Assembly (NCBI RefSeq): GCF_001562015.1
Contig: NZ_LASA01000051.1
Span: forward strand, 143,512 to 192,383
Origin: Endozoicomonas arenosclerae
GTDB lineage: Bacteria > Pseudomonadota > Gammaproteobacteria > Pseudomonadales > Endozoicomonadaceae
Length of the DNA: 48,872 nt
Reading direction: 5' to 3'
In this document: one piece after another, positions 26,274 to 36,600 of the stretch
Numbering within the stretch: the stretch's first letter is position 1
How the letters are laid out: each line of letters begins with the position of its first letter
Made by a program: the position numbers and the translations under genes
The notes under the pieces: generated by a model
What the model was told of the DNA's origin: nothing
What the model saw: only the letters and a program-made list of their open reading frames with translations
Database searches by the model: none

Positions 26274-27084
26274 AGATCGAAGTCAGCTCTTCATCCATCA
26301 GTTGTTCGAGTCGTTTTAATGCTGCACTGGCATGCAAACCAGAAAGCCTGATCCCCAGCGTTTCACCACACACCAGCTCAAGCCCAAGCAGTTTCACCAG
26401 ACTGCGGCCATTGACATAGTCGCCGTTCTTACTGACATTTCGGACATCAACACGGGTGTCATAATCTGTAAGAGCAGAAATAAACGCGCTGCCACACCGG
26501 GCATGCAAACCATTGGTATTTCGGATCACATACTCTCTGGTTACTTCTTTGACCTTGCTGCCCGTCCGGCTAACCCATCCGCGTTCACAGGTTTCTCTTC
26601 TGGACTGTTTCATGTAGCCATTCTGCCACTCCTTCTGGCTCCCCAGCCCGGGTAGAAGCTTGCCCTCGAGTGCATCGACAATTTTGCCAGCCTCACGGGT
26701 TCGAGCCAGATAGCTGCAGAGTGGACGATTATCGAGGACCCGGGTAAGACCACTTAGAATCTTGAGATGCTCATTGCATTGGGCCGCAATGCCAAAAGCC
26801 AGAAACACCTGCTGATCCACGCCCCACTCCACACCTTCGGGAAACTGGATCACAACGACCCCGGTTTTCTTGATGGCATGGCGACTTTCAGGCATCCCAT
26901 GGGGGATAGCAATGCCATGATCCAGAAAGGTAGAAGCGAGCGTCTCACGGGTGTGTATACCGGGGAGATATTCAGCAGAAACCAGCCCTGTTTCGATCAT
27001 TTTGTTGCCAGCTAACTGCAAGGCTTCCTGCTTGCTTCTGGCCTCCTGCTGTAAAAAAATCTGTGTTTTTTCGAGTTTTAACAT
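26272..27084 (-). CDS. PTS EIIA(fructose/mannitol type)-HPr fusion
   Basis: This protein of about 270 residues (from the ATG at 27084) joins two phosphotransfer domains. Residues 1-145 are an EIIA of the mannitol/fructose class with active His62 in GIAIPHG and the FruB-like block KTGVVVIQFPEGVEW...FGIAA. Residues 182-270 are an HPr with active His194 in NTNGLHAR and NGRSLVKLLGL around the Ser46-like position. It resembles FruB (diphosphoryl transfer protein) but lacks the FruB central domain. The usual HPr His-Ala-Arg-Pro-Ala is His-Ala-Arg-Cys-Gly here. No fruK or fruA is adjacent, so its partners are elsewhere. A TTG start at 27132 is possible. Confidence 0.85.
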   Translation of the reverse strand: MLKLEKTQIFLQQEARSKQEALQLAGNKMIETGLVSAEYLPGIHTRETLASTFLDHGIAIPHGMPESRHAIKKTGVVVIQFPEGVEWGVDQQVFLAFGIAAQCNEHLKILSGLTRVLDNRPLCSYLARTREAGKIVDALEGKLLPGLGSQKEWQNGYMKQSRRETCERGWVSRTGSKVKEVTREYVIRNTNGLHARCGSAFISALTDYDTRVDVRNVSKNGDYVNGRSLVKLLGLELVCGETLGIRLSGLHASAALKRLEQLMDEELTSI

Positions 27085-27294
27085 CAGTAAACAAACCGCG
27101 CTAAATCGTTTCAGCCAACCCAATATAGCCAAAACGTAAGAGTGCCTTTATAACCACTTATCCTTCAGGTCAGCTTTTTTATCATTGGAGTACAACAAAG
27201 GTAGACCGAGCTGGCACAGAAATCACATATCCAGGCGCCAAACTTGATTGATAGGGAATAATCCGATGGGTGAGTCCTGCCCAATAATGCTGTT

Positions 27295-30200
27295 TCAAAC
27301 AGTCTCATTTCTGACGAAGTGCAGTCCTGACCGTCCTTCAACTTGACTGGTATCAATCCCTAACTGCCCTTTGGTCATTGCACGCTTTAACCAGTAATTG
27401 GCCAGCCATGTGCCCAGTAGGGGGACTCTCGCACCACGCACTTGAATGGAAGGTTGACTGAATTGAACAACATCTTCTTTCAGGGGGCTCTGAACTGACA
27501 AAGACAGGTCAGAGCCCACCAGCCAACCCAGCAGGAATGGCAGTTTTCCAAGCACCTTGAGAGTAGGTGCCTTAACAGCAAAACTGACTTCCAGTCTGTC
27601 ATCTTTCACCGCTGTTTTAACCTGGCTCACTCCCTGACAATGGCTTAACTGAGCCACTCGAATCTCTTTCTTCGAGAGCGCCGGTTTTTCTCCCGCTTCC
27701 TGTCGTTTCTTGAACACAAGCTTCTTGTGTCCGCCCTTACCTTCTGATCTGGAATCACTCTGAACCCTGGTACTAGAAGAAGGGGATACTGGAGTTTCCT
27801 TCTGTACTTGAGGAGACTCAGACCGGATGTCTTCCTGCTCATTGACTCTGGGGGTAATTTCAACCTCACCGGGCAAAGAAGAAGGTATAACACCTGTAGC
27901 AAGACCTTTCTGTACAATGGCGGGAGAAAGCGTCTCAGAATCACTTTGAAGCGAAGGAAGCACTTCATTATCTACTTCCAAAGAATCAGAAACAGTTAGA
28001 GGCAGAGGATCTAAAGCACTGTTCTCCAGACTATTCCGTTCGCCTTCCTCATCATCAACACGCACTTCATCAGGGGTCCTATTACTGGTTGGAATGACAG
28101 GCTCGAGTGGCTCCTGCATGACAAAAGGTTCGGGAGATGTTGAGACTGAAAGCTCTCCGACTGAGTCTTTGACAGGGGAATCCACAAAGGTCACAGGGTT
28201 CGTGAAAGGTTCCTCAACTCTGGCTGTCACTGTATCCAACAATGGATCAGACACCTCCAGCATTTCAGGCTCCATGACGGTTACAGAATCCTCTTCGTCC
28301 GGCTCTCCCAGCAAGCCCAGACAAAGCAGGTTCATTATCTGGCCGGATGACTGCGGGTTCATACCCATTTCCTTGCGGAACAGCTGATCCAGCTCAGTGA
28401 CCTTCAGCTCCTGTCCCATAAGACGAGAGACAGCAAGAACCATCAGCTCTTTGTCTTTAATCGAGCGATCTCCAGCTTCAATACGAATATCGCCCTCTGC
28501 CAGACAAGCCACACTGCCCACATCAACAGAGAAATAACTGGCCACATCAACAGGATCATGGGCTCCATGCCGGCTGTAATGCTCAGAAGTACAATCTTGA
28601 TATTTCTTCCACAACAACTCCAGAGTCTTAAACTCCAGAGGGAAGTCCAACAGCAATATCTCGTGAACAATAGCCCCCATCGGAGGGCTGACTTTCAGAG
28701 AGACATCTTTAAGGCTGGTTGGAAACTCTTCGCGGGTATCAGACACTTCATTAACCAGTCCCAGGTTAAGCGACACATCAGGCACTTTGATTTCCAGAAC
28801 ACCCTCTTCATCCAGACTAAACCCTGAAAGCTGCAGAGAAGCAGAAGACAACTCGGCATGGGCCGTATCAGTAAAGTCGATACGTTGCTCACTGAATGCC
28901 ATTGATGCTGAAGCTGGCTGGCCTGAAAGCTGCCCTCTGACGACACCTCTTAGTGTATGAAACAACTTCAGGGCATTTTGATAAGACTGAACTGATTTTC
29001 CAGCATTGGACGCTCTATAAAGCATGGCTGCAGTATGCTTTTCCTGCTTCGATAACTCATTTTCTCTCTCTTTAAGCAAGGTTTGAGTGCGATCCAGATT
29101 TTGCCGGTAATCTGTCAGCATCACCTGACATTCTTTTTTTCCCTCGCCTTCCTGCATCCTTGGAAGATCTTCTTCCAGCATTTTTACGGTTTTCTCTCTC
29201 AGCTGACACAGAGCCGCCATACCTTTGGCTTTGACAGTGAAGCCATCTTCCCGCTCTCTGGATTTCTTGAGGCTCTCAGCGCCCTGCTCTTTTTTCCAGG
29301 TCGTCACAACCGGAGATAGCAATCGAATTACAGCCTCCCCCATCGCCTCAGAAAACAGGTCTGATGTCACACTGCCTTCCTCAGTTTCCAAACCATCAAC
29401 TGAGAATTGAATGACATCTCCCAAATGTTTTTCAGCATCAAGTCCGGATGTTTCTGCATAGAGGGCATCAAATGCCTCAGACACTTTTTTGTACGCCCCG
29501 AAAATCTCTGTTTTTCCACAGGTCAATAACTTGTTCAGAGGTTCTGCCAACGGTTCTCCAATTCGGACTCGGCATCCACCTTTCATTTTAATTGGGCCAA
29601 CAGCTTTACCTTCGCCCAGCGAGAAGCAGTTGGCCGATACTTCCGGAATTTCCAGCTCAAGATGTCCATCCTCAAAACAGAAGCGACCGACATTAACCAC
29701 CAGATTTTTAGCCTGAAAATCATAACGGTCAGGGTCAGCCACTTTTACATCACCCAAACGCATCTCAAACACCTTGCCCTGATGCTTCCCTTTCTTGTTT
29801 TTATTGAAAACATCTTTCAGCACCATAAGAGCTTGAATACCGGTGGAAATATTCTCCTCAAGCACTTTCATACTGAGGGACTGCTTGCTCTTGCTGGCAG
29901 CCAAAGCCTGTTCATAGGATCGGACTTGTTCCGCCGACCTTGTCAAATAAGCTCTTTTGAGAACTAATTGTTCGCGAGTCCTTTGTTGTTCCCTCACCAG
30001 ATCGCTGTATTCTTCCATCTGCTCAGGAGTCAGTGCTTCCATACTCTTACGTAAGTTTTGCAGTGCCTTGTCAGTGCGTTTCAGAGAGGCCTCAAACTCT
30101 TTGACGTCTAGCTTGATCTGTTTCTGATTATCATGTTCCTCAGAAATTAAGTCGCGGATCTCCTTTTGACTGGCACCAGCCACCGATGAAATTGCAGAGC

Positions 30201-30441
30201 TGAAAAAAGAGATAAAGCTGGACGACAGCGAACTGAGTGCCCGGGTCAACAGACCAGGTTTAACGGGGACAGTCTCAATACCCCTTTCTGCAAGAGATCG
30301 GAAGGGTTTATGTTCTGAACGAGACAACACCTGCTTTCGGGTGGCCTCTTCCTTACGAACCCCTTGAGCTTCTTTAGGTAAGTCAGAAGATGGAGATAGT
30401 TGTGGGGGCTTCCTGCCCGTTCCTTCACTCCCTACATTCAT
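27295..30441 (-). CDS. Giant two-repeat coiled-coil/beta protein A (1048 aa), family unknown
   Basis: Third gene of a three-paralogue operon; function unknown. There is no signal peptide. Visible order: Ser/Pro-rich tail (1-55); Ser/Ala-rich hydrophobic segment (60-92); coiled coil (95-195); beta-rich unit 1 (220-315, with LELEIPEV, GEPLAEPLNKLLTCGK); helices; coiled coil 2 (405-500); beta-rich unit 2 (515-605, with LEIKVPDV, SPPMGAIVHEILLLDF); SVDVGSVACL strand block (about 635-660); acidic Pro/Ser/Glu linker (713-900); basic patch; C-terminal domain (930-1048) with SHCQGV and LANYWLKRAM. It starts 21 bases after paralogue B ends, with GGGA before the ATG. Transfer, secretion or lipid binding are possible roles, none shown. 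Confidence 0.9.
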   Translation of the reverse strand: MNVGSEGTGRKPPQLSPSSDLPKEAQGVRKEEATRKQVLSRSEHKPFRSLAERGIETVPVKPGLLTRALSSLSSSFISFFSSAISSVAGASQKEIRDLISEEHDNQKQIKLDVKEFEASLKRTDKALQNLRKSMEALTPEQMEEYSDLVREQQRTREQLVLKRAYLTRSAEQVRSYEQALAASKSKQSLSMKVLEENISTGIQALMVLKDVFNKNKKGKHQGKVFEMRLGDVKVADPDRYDFQAKNLVVNVGRFCFEDGHLELEIPEVSANCFSLGEGKAVGPIKMKGGCRVRIGEPLAEPLNKLLTCGKTEIFGAYKKVSEAFDALYAETSGLDAEKHLGDVIQFSVDGLETEEGSVTSDLFSEAMGEAVIRLLSPVVTTWKKEQGAESLKKSREREDGFTVKAKGMAALCQLREKTVKMLEEDLPRMQEGEGKKECQVMLTDYRQNLDRTQTLLKERENELSKQEKHTAAMLYRASNAGKSVQSYQNALKLFHTLRGVVRGQLSGQPASASMAFSEQRIDFTDTAHAELSSASLQLSGFSLDEEGVLEIKVPDVSLNLGLVNEVSDTREEFPTSLKDVSLKVSPPMGAIVHEILLLDFPLEFKTLELLWKKYQDCTSEHYSRHGAHDPVDVASYFSVDVGSVACLAEGDIRIEAGDRSIKDKELMVLAVSRLMGQELKVTELDQLFRKEMGMNPQSSGQIMNLLCLGLLGEPDEEDSVTVMEPEMLEVSDPLLDTVTARVEEPFTNPVTFVDSPVKDSVGELSVSTSPEPFVMQEPLEPVIPTSNRTPDEVRVDDEEGERNSLENSALDPLPLTVSDSLEVDNEVLPSLQSDSETLSPAIVQKGLATGVIPSSLPGEVEITPRVNEQEDIRSESPQVQKETPVSPSSSTRVQSDSRSEGKGGHKKLVFKKRQEAGEKPALSKKEIRVAQLSHCQGVSQVKTAVKDDRLEVSFAVKAPTLKVLGKLPFLLGWLVGSDLSLSVQSPLKEDVVQFSQPSIQVRGARVPLLGTWLANYWLKRAMTKGQLGIDTSQVEGRSGLHFVRNETV

Positions 30442-30462
30442 TTTGCTTTTCCCAAATTTTCC

Positions 30463-33400
30463 TTAGACTTGAGAAGGTTCTACAAACTGCAAACTCAATG
30501 CTTTCTGTTCTGGTCTGATATCCAGTTCCAGAGTCAGTGGCCTTTTCTTCAGCTGACGCTGTAACCAATAATTAGCCAGCAAGCTTCGCCACCCAAGAAA
30601 ACCGGACTTTTTCACAGCTACTCTGGGTTTGCCGAGCTCCAGAACACCACCCTCAGTATCACTGGAAACAGCCAGAGAGGTCTTTTCGCCTCCCAGCAAC
30701 CAGCGAATAAAGAAATTAACTTTGCCGAACAGCTTCCCTACATCCGTTGCCATATCAAAACTGACGACAGGTTCCCCGGACTCCTCATCATCTACCACAG
30801 GATTCTCAACCCCTTCACAATGCTGAAGCTCAGGCAGGGTAATCTGGTGCAGTACAGGAGCCTCTTGCAATTCGTCAATGACAGGACTTTGTGAAATGGA
30901 ATCTTCCAGGCTGTCCTGACGAACCGGAGTAAACGTCACAGGTCCTGTTGATCCTATGGATAGAACCGCTTCATTTTCATCAATACTGATGCTCTCAGAA
31001 GAACGAGGGACAACAGCTTCAATAACGGGTTCTTCAGGAAGCACCTCAATGGCTGAAGTCATCTCATCCGGCTCATTTAATTCATCCAGTTGCTCAACAC
31101 TAATGGGAGACACAGGAGTGACTGGCTCAATCTTATCTTCCAGATTCTCCAGTGGTGACTCAGGAGACAATAAATCAGGAGAGTGAATCGCCGTATCATT
31201 TCGTTCCAGATGAGCTTCCTCTTCAACGACAATGGTCAGACTTTCTGGCCTTTCAGGGATCACAGGCTCTGGATCAACGTCTACCTTTTCTTCTACACGT
31301 TCCTGAGGTTCTACTTCCAACTGTTCAGAACTGACAGACAATTGGGAAGTAAGCCTTTGCCCTGCCGTCAACTCCTCCTCGTCAGCTACCATCATGGGGA
31401 TTACAGGGTCTGGAACAGGCAAAGGCTCTGGCTCTGAACCCAGCAACCCCAATGAGAGCACATTCAATACTTTCGAGGCATGCTCGCCCCGGAGACCCAG
31501 TTCTTTTTCCAGAACCGATTCCAGCTTTTGAGGGGACATTGGACTGGCCAGCAAATCTGACATTTTCTCAGCCAGCTGAATTCGGTCAGACCGGAGTCTG
31601 GCATCACACTCCACGGCCGACCCTCCTCCCGTGAATGAAACGTTGCCGATACTGATATCCACATGCTCACCGATCGCTTTCGGGCTTAATCCACCAGTTC
31701 CCGGGTCTCTGTAAGCTGATGTCTGCTGGGTAAATGACCGGATAAGGCGTTCGACTTTTTCAACGTCAATGGGGAAGCGGGTGTTCAACGCTCCCAGAAT
31801 CAGTGGAGCAATGGTTGGATGGATATGGATTTTTACATCCCTGAAACCGACAGGCACAGACTCTTCTTTTTGACTGGCACTATTGTGTAAGGCTACCTGT
31901 GACTCCAGCTGCGGAATGATGATATCAACAGAGCCATCTTCATTCGCGGTCAGTTCCTGAAGGTTCATCTTCAGGTTATATAATCGAAGGTGGCCTGCTC
32001 CCGTGATATCTACCTGTTGCTCAGGCATGGTGATTTCCAGGGGTCTCTGCTGCACATGGCCCAGAAGCCTGGCTCTTAAACCGAAAAACATTTGCAGCAT
32101 ATTCTGATAATTGTTCAGGGCCTGTCTGGCCGGGGCGGATCGTCCTTCCAGCGATTGTATAGATTTTTCCCTGGCTGCCAGATGGCTCTGATTGAGAACA
32201 TGCTTTCCATGAGCATTCCTTATCAGCTGCTGAGTTCGCTCAAGCTGCTCTTTTAATTCTTTCTTTCCCTCAGGATCAACCAGTTTAGGCTGCATAGCCT
32301 GAAGTTCACTCTCCATTTTTCTCAGGGCAACCAGCTTTGCCTGATAACAGTCACACTGATTCCGGTCTAACCCTGCCAGTGATCGCGCCAACTCTAGCTC
32401 ATTCTTATTCTTGGCATTCTGCCATCCAGTCAGCATGGGGTTGAGCAATGTCGCCATGGCTGATGCGACAGGATGTGTTAAAACACTGTGCTCTCTTTGG
32501 CCATCCAGCTGATCAAAGTGACGGATATCCACTTTGATCGCATCACTGAAAAGCTGTTCACTGTCCGGTTTGGCAATCTGTTCGCTAAATTGAGTAAATA
32601 CCTTGGAAAAAGCTCCCATCTTTTCGGTGACTTTCAGTTTTCCACAGGTCAGTATTTCCTTCAGAGGTTCACTCAGTGGAGGTGAGATAACAACACGACC
32701 ACCCACAGAGAGCTGCATTCGCTGGCCAGTTCCTTTAATCCAGCCTTGAATAGCGGGAATATTGAGCGTTAGAACAGGGCCCGGAGATTCACTGAATTCA
32801 TCAATGTAAATCTTCATGTCTTCAATGGACAAGGTAGGGGCTCCGGGCTCTGAATAGATCAGATTACCCGCCGAAATCTCGTAGGTTTTTTTGCCTGACT
32901 TATCCGATTTTTTCTTTTCAAAAACGCTCCTCAAGCCCAACAGTATTCTTAATCCGGGCTCAAGATTATCCGATGTCATTTTAGCGGAGAGTTCTACCTG
33001 ATCGGGCTGCCCTTTGATTTCTGCAGCTTTTCTACGAATCTTGGCTTTTTTATTCGCAATCTTTGCGTTCTTTTCTGCAATTTCCTCCTCACTGTCCGCT
33101 ACGGCCCTGAGGGTCAAGGTATATATTTTGACATCGTGGGCGGTCATGGTAGCTGGATCTCTTTCTGTCTGATCAAGCTCTCTCTGATACTTTTGGGCTA
33201 ACTGTCGTGCTTTAGCCACTTCTCCTTCAAGCCCGGCGATCTCACCTTTAAGGACTTCAATGGATTCCTGTAACTGTTTGACATGAGCGTCAGCAGCATT
33301 CTGGATAGAACCTCTTACAAAAGCCATGACCGGTTTTTTCAGAAAACCTACCAGTCCAGCCAGCCAGCTCCCCACCGAGGTAATCTTCCTCATTGGCAAG

Positions 33401-33576
33401 GGAACAAAAGCATCCTGTCTCCCTCCTTCCGCCACATGCCTCTGAACCTGAGTGCTTTTCTTGCTGCTGACCTTTCTTTGATTATGCAACGCACTACTAC
33501 TGGGCTGAGTCTGAGAAACAGACCCGGCTGGAGTATTACCTGATCTTCCGGATCGTCCGCTGCCACTGGTTTCCAT
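30463..33576 (-). CDS. Giant two-repeat coiled-coil/beta protein B (1037 aa), family unknown
   Basis: Middle paralogue of the operon, colinear with A and C. Residues 1-55 are Ser/Gly/Gln-rich; 66-92 is a hydrophobic amphipathic stretch (VGSWLAGLVGFLKKPVMAFV); 95-195 coiled coil rich in Lys/Glu/Ala; 200-320 beta unit 1 (GLRILLGLRSVFEKKK, LTLNIPAI, ISPPLSEPLKEILTCGK); 395-490 coiled coil 2; 510-605 beta unit 2 (VDIIIPQLE, HPTIAPLILGAL); 638-660 SIGNVSFTGGG; 713-905 acidic linker; 915-1037 C-terminal domain (LQHCEGV, INFFIRWLL-like hydrophobic turn, LANYWLQRQLKKR). No catalytic motif is recognised. AGGGA precedes the ATG; 72 bases separate it from C. Confidence 0.9.
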   Translation of the reverse strand: METSGSGRSGRSGNTPAGSVSQTQPSSSALHNQRKVSSKKSTQVQRHVAEGGRQDAFVPLPMRKITSVGSWLAGLVGFLKKPVMAFVRGSIQNAADAHVKQLQESIEVLKGEIAGLEGEVAKARQLAQKYQRELDQTERDPATMTAHDVKIYTLTLRAVADSEEEIAEKNAKIANKKAKIRRKAAEIKGQPDQVELSAKMTSDNLEPGLRILLGLRSVFEKKKSDKSGKKTYEISAGNLIYSEPGAPTLSIEDMKIYIDEFSESPGPVLTLNIPAIQGWIKGTGQRMQLSVGGRVVISPPLSEPLKEILTCGKLKVTEKMGAFSKVFTQFSEQIAKPDSEQLFSDAIKVDIRHFDQLDGQREHSVLTHPVASAMATLLNPMLTGWQNAKNKNELELARSLAGLDRNQCDCYQAKLVALRKMESELQAMQPKLVDPEGKKELKEQLERTQQLIRNAHGKHVLNQSHLAAREKSIQSLEGRSAPARQALNNYQNMLQMFFGLRARLLGHVQQRPLEITMPEQQVDITGAGHLRLYNLKMNLQELTANEDGSVDIIIPQLESQVALHNSASQKEESVPVGFRDVKIHIHPTIAPLILGALNTRFPIDVEKVERLIRSFTQQTSAYRDPGTGGLSPKAIGEHVDISIGNVSFTGGGSAVECDARLRSDRIQLAEKMSDLLASPMSPQKLESVLEKELGLRGEHASKVLNVLSLGLLGSEPEPLPVPDPVIPMMVADEEELTAGQRLTSQLSVSSEQLEVEPQERVEEKVDVDPEPVIPERPESLTIVVEEEAHLERNDTAIHSPDLLSPESPLENLEDKIEPVTPVSPISVEQLDELNEPDEMTSAIEVLPEEPVIEAVVPRSSESISIDENEAVLSIGSTGPVTFTPVRQDSLEDSISQSPVIDELQEAPVLHQITLPELQHCEGVENPVVDDEESGEPVVSFDMATDVGKLFGKVNFFIRWLLGGEKTSLAVSSDTEGGVLELGKPRVAVKKSGFLGWRSLLANYWLQRQLKKRPLTLELDIRPEQKALSLQFVEPSQV

Positions 33577-33648
33577 TAGCTTTCCCTGATGAATAAACGC
33601 AATTTACCCTTTATAAATATCCGCACTTATCCAGAGAGCTTGATAGCT

Positions 33649-36600
33649 TCAGGCAGGGCTAATCAGAGGCCTGTGAGCAAGGCTCAAACGCTTCTGTTGT
33701 TCGACATGGTCCAGTTCCAGCTGATACTGAAGCTTCCTGAGCCTTCGATTGAGCACAAAAGTCGCCAACCAGACGGCCGGGTTGTATGAAGTCTGTTTCT
33801 TTAACTGGATAGCAGGTGACTGCAATTGTAGCCCCGAGCTTTTTCGGTCAATGGGCAGAACCACCTGGACAGCCACCTCTTCCTTGCCAAAGAAAAGACT
33901 CATCCACCAGGACAGCTTTTTCATCAAGCCCTGTGGCGCAATGCGCATTTCAAAATCAGCGGTTCTTTTACCATTTTCAGCCCGAAACTTTGGATTAAAC
34001 ACCCCCAAACACTCCTTCAGGTCTTTAAACTTCAAACCCTCTTGAGGCTGCTCTGAAGGTGGCTGAACAACTGGCTTGGATAAGGCCTTCTTAACCGGTG
34101 CTTCCACCGTTTCTGGTACTTCGACCTCTATTGCACGCTCCGTTAATGAGTTTTCTTTGGGCGCCGTCAACCTATCTGCTTTCAGCGCCTGCACTGTCGA
34201 ATCGATTTCTGGAACAGAGTCTCTGTTCTCCAACTCAGGTATAGGTGGTGTTGAAGGAACGACTGAGTCGGTTATCTGAGAGTTCACCGTTGTTGACTGA
34301 AGCTGTTCAGGCGCAGAAACCGAAGAACCCAATACTTCCTGCGGGAGCGAATCCGGGTTGGAATCGGGGGAATCCACGGATGCTATCTCTGGTGATTCAG
34401 GCTCTGGAACAGTTGAAGGTACTGCCGTTTTCAGAAGAACCTCATTCTCTGGAAGCTCTGGAGTTAATGAGACAGAATGATGTTCTACCAGTGAATCCAG
34501 AGGCGTAGAACTGATATAACCCTCATCAGGTGCCCCTTCAGCAGCTTCATCCACCGGTTCTTCCAGTGAAGATAACAGCACCATGTTTTCCAGCTTTTCT
34601 GGCGCAAAAACAACCGATTCGGCAAACACTCCTTCCTCACTGAGCTTCCAGATTTTTTGCTGGGTTTCCCGGGTCAAGCCAACCGACTCAAGAGCTTTCG
34701 CCATTGACTTTGCATCAATGTCGGTGGAGAGAAGATCTCCGGTTTTCTTAACAAATTCCTGCCTGCGCTCCTGATAATGGCTGCCTCTTTCTCCGGAGAA
34801 AGTGACTTCCCCATTTTGGGTCAGACAAGAGACCTTCCCCAGATCAACCTCTGCGTAATCAGAGGTTTTAGGCCCACCATCGGACCGTTTTCTATCCATT
34901 TCCTTATAAATGGGCAGAACCACCTCTTCCACCGCTTTGGAATCCAGTGGAAACTTGAGTTGCAGTAATTCTTTGGCCAGAACCCCATAAGGGGGGTGAA
35001 TCTTGATTGAGGCTCCCCTAAGGATGACAGGAACCGATCGCTTTTCTCCTGTTGCTTCGTTCTGCAAGGTAATATGACTGGCCATCTCCGGAATGTTCAG
35101 TTCGACCACACCGCCTTCACTGAAGGAAAAGTCTGACAGGTTGATCTTCAGCTGGCTCAATTCAACCGAGGACGCCCCCGACACAGGGATCATCATTCTT
35201 GGGATATCAAGATGGGTTTGTGAATCTGCGCTATTGGCATTGGCCACCGTCACCAGTCCATAGACCAGATCAATCATCCCCCGACTCATCTCAAGTGACG
35301 CCTGAATATCCTTGAGTCGTTTCTTTTGAACTTTTCTGGATTGTCTGCTGAAGGTTAACTGACGGCCCTTTGCCTCTCTGTCTTCAGTTAATGCCTCCAA
35401 CTCTCTGGAAGCTTTATTACCAATGCGTTTACATCGATCTCTTGAGTCGCCTTCAGGCAGGCTTTTTATATCTTCCAGAAAACGATCAACATCCTCTTTC
35501 AGCTCTTGTTCCTGCCTGACAAGATTTTCATGGGCCAATTTCAATTCTCTGTGATTCCGACGCCCTTCCAGCTCCAGAGAACTGGGAGGAAGTTCCTGAC
35601 TCCCCCCCATAACCGGTATCATCAAATCAAGTAGCGAGTGAGCAAACGGAGCTTCCTGCAGTGGTAGAGACTGCCCATCTCTCTCTAACTGAAGACCCTT
35701 GATAGACACCTCGGCAACATCACTGAGCCTGGATTCCGGTGGATCTTTGAACATGCCCTTGAAAACAGGCTTTAATTCTTTGCCCAGGTTATAAATATGC
35801 TTGGGCATAGTGAGTGTTGAGCTGGTCATGGCTTTCAGAAAATGATCACTGGCGGGGCGCCTCAACTTGATACTGATGCCACCTGACAAAGTCATTGGCT
35901 CAACTTCACCATTCTCTCCAAAAGAAGATAAATCTGCTCTGATATCAGCAATATCCAGCGTTAGCTCACCGGTAGGGGACATGTAGCATTGCTCAATAAA
36001 CACGCTAATATTCTGTGCATTAAGTTCAGCACCGGAAGGTGTTTTGGTAGAGACATCGCCCAGATTAAGTTGATAAACCTTTCCCTTCGGCAGACCCTGC
36101 TTGGACTCTTTGAATACTTTTTGCAGGCCCACCAGCAGTCTCAGTCCAGGATTCATGTTCTTTTCCATGGACTGCATGCCTTCTTTCATCTCTCGCTTGA
36201 TCGCCTCATCACTGGCTTTCAGGAAAGGATCCATCTCGCCGACCATGCGAAAGCTGTGCTCCAGTGTGCTCAACTCCTCTCTCAATTCAAAAAGTCTTTT
36301 ATGGAGTTCTGAAAATCGATGCTGCTGATCCGGTTTTAAACGGGATAGCTTTCGCCTCATACTATTCAGTTCAGCCCTGATTGAACTCATCTCAGCTTGA
36401 TAGGCCTTCAGCCTTTTGGTGTTCTCCTTAACAAACTGTTTGTCTTTCTTTAATTTATTATCAAACTCGTTGCCACTGGCACCGGCTCCTGCTTTGACCA
36501 GCACCATTACGGCCTTTGAAAGTCCACTCAGGATACTCCCCCAGAGGCCACCCTTAACCTCCTCAATGACTACATCCCGTTTATGAATAGGTATATAGGG

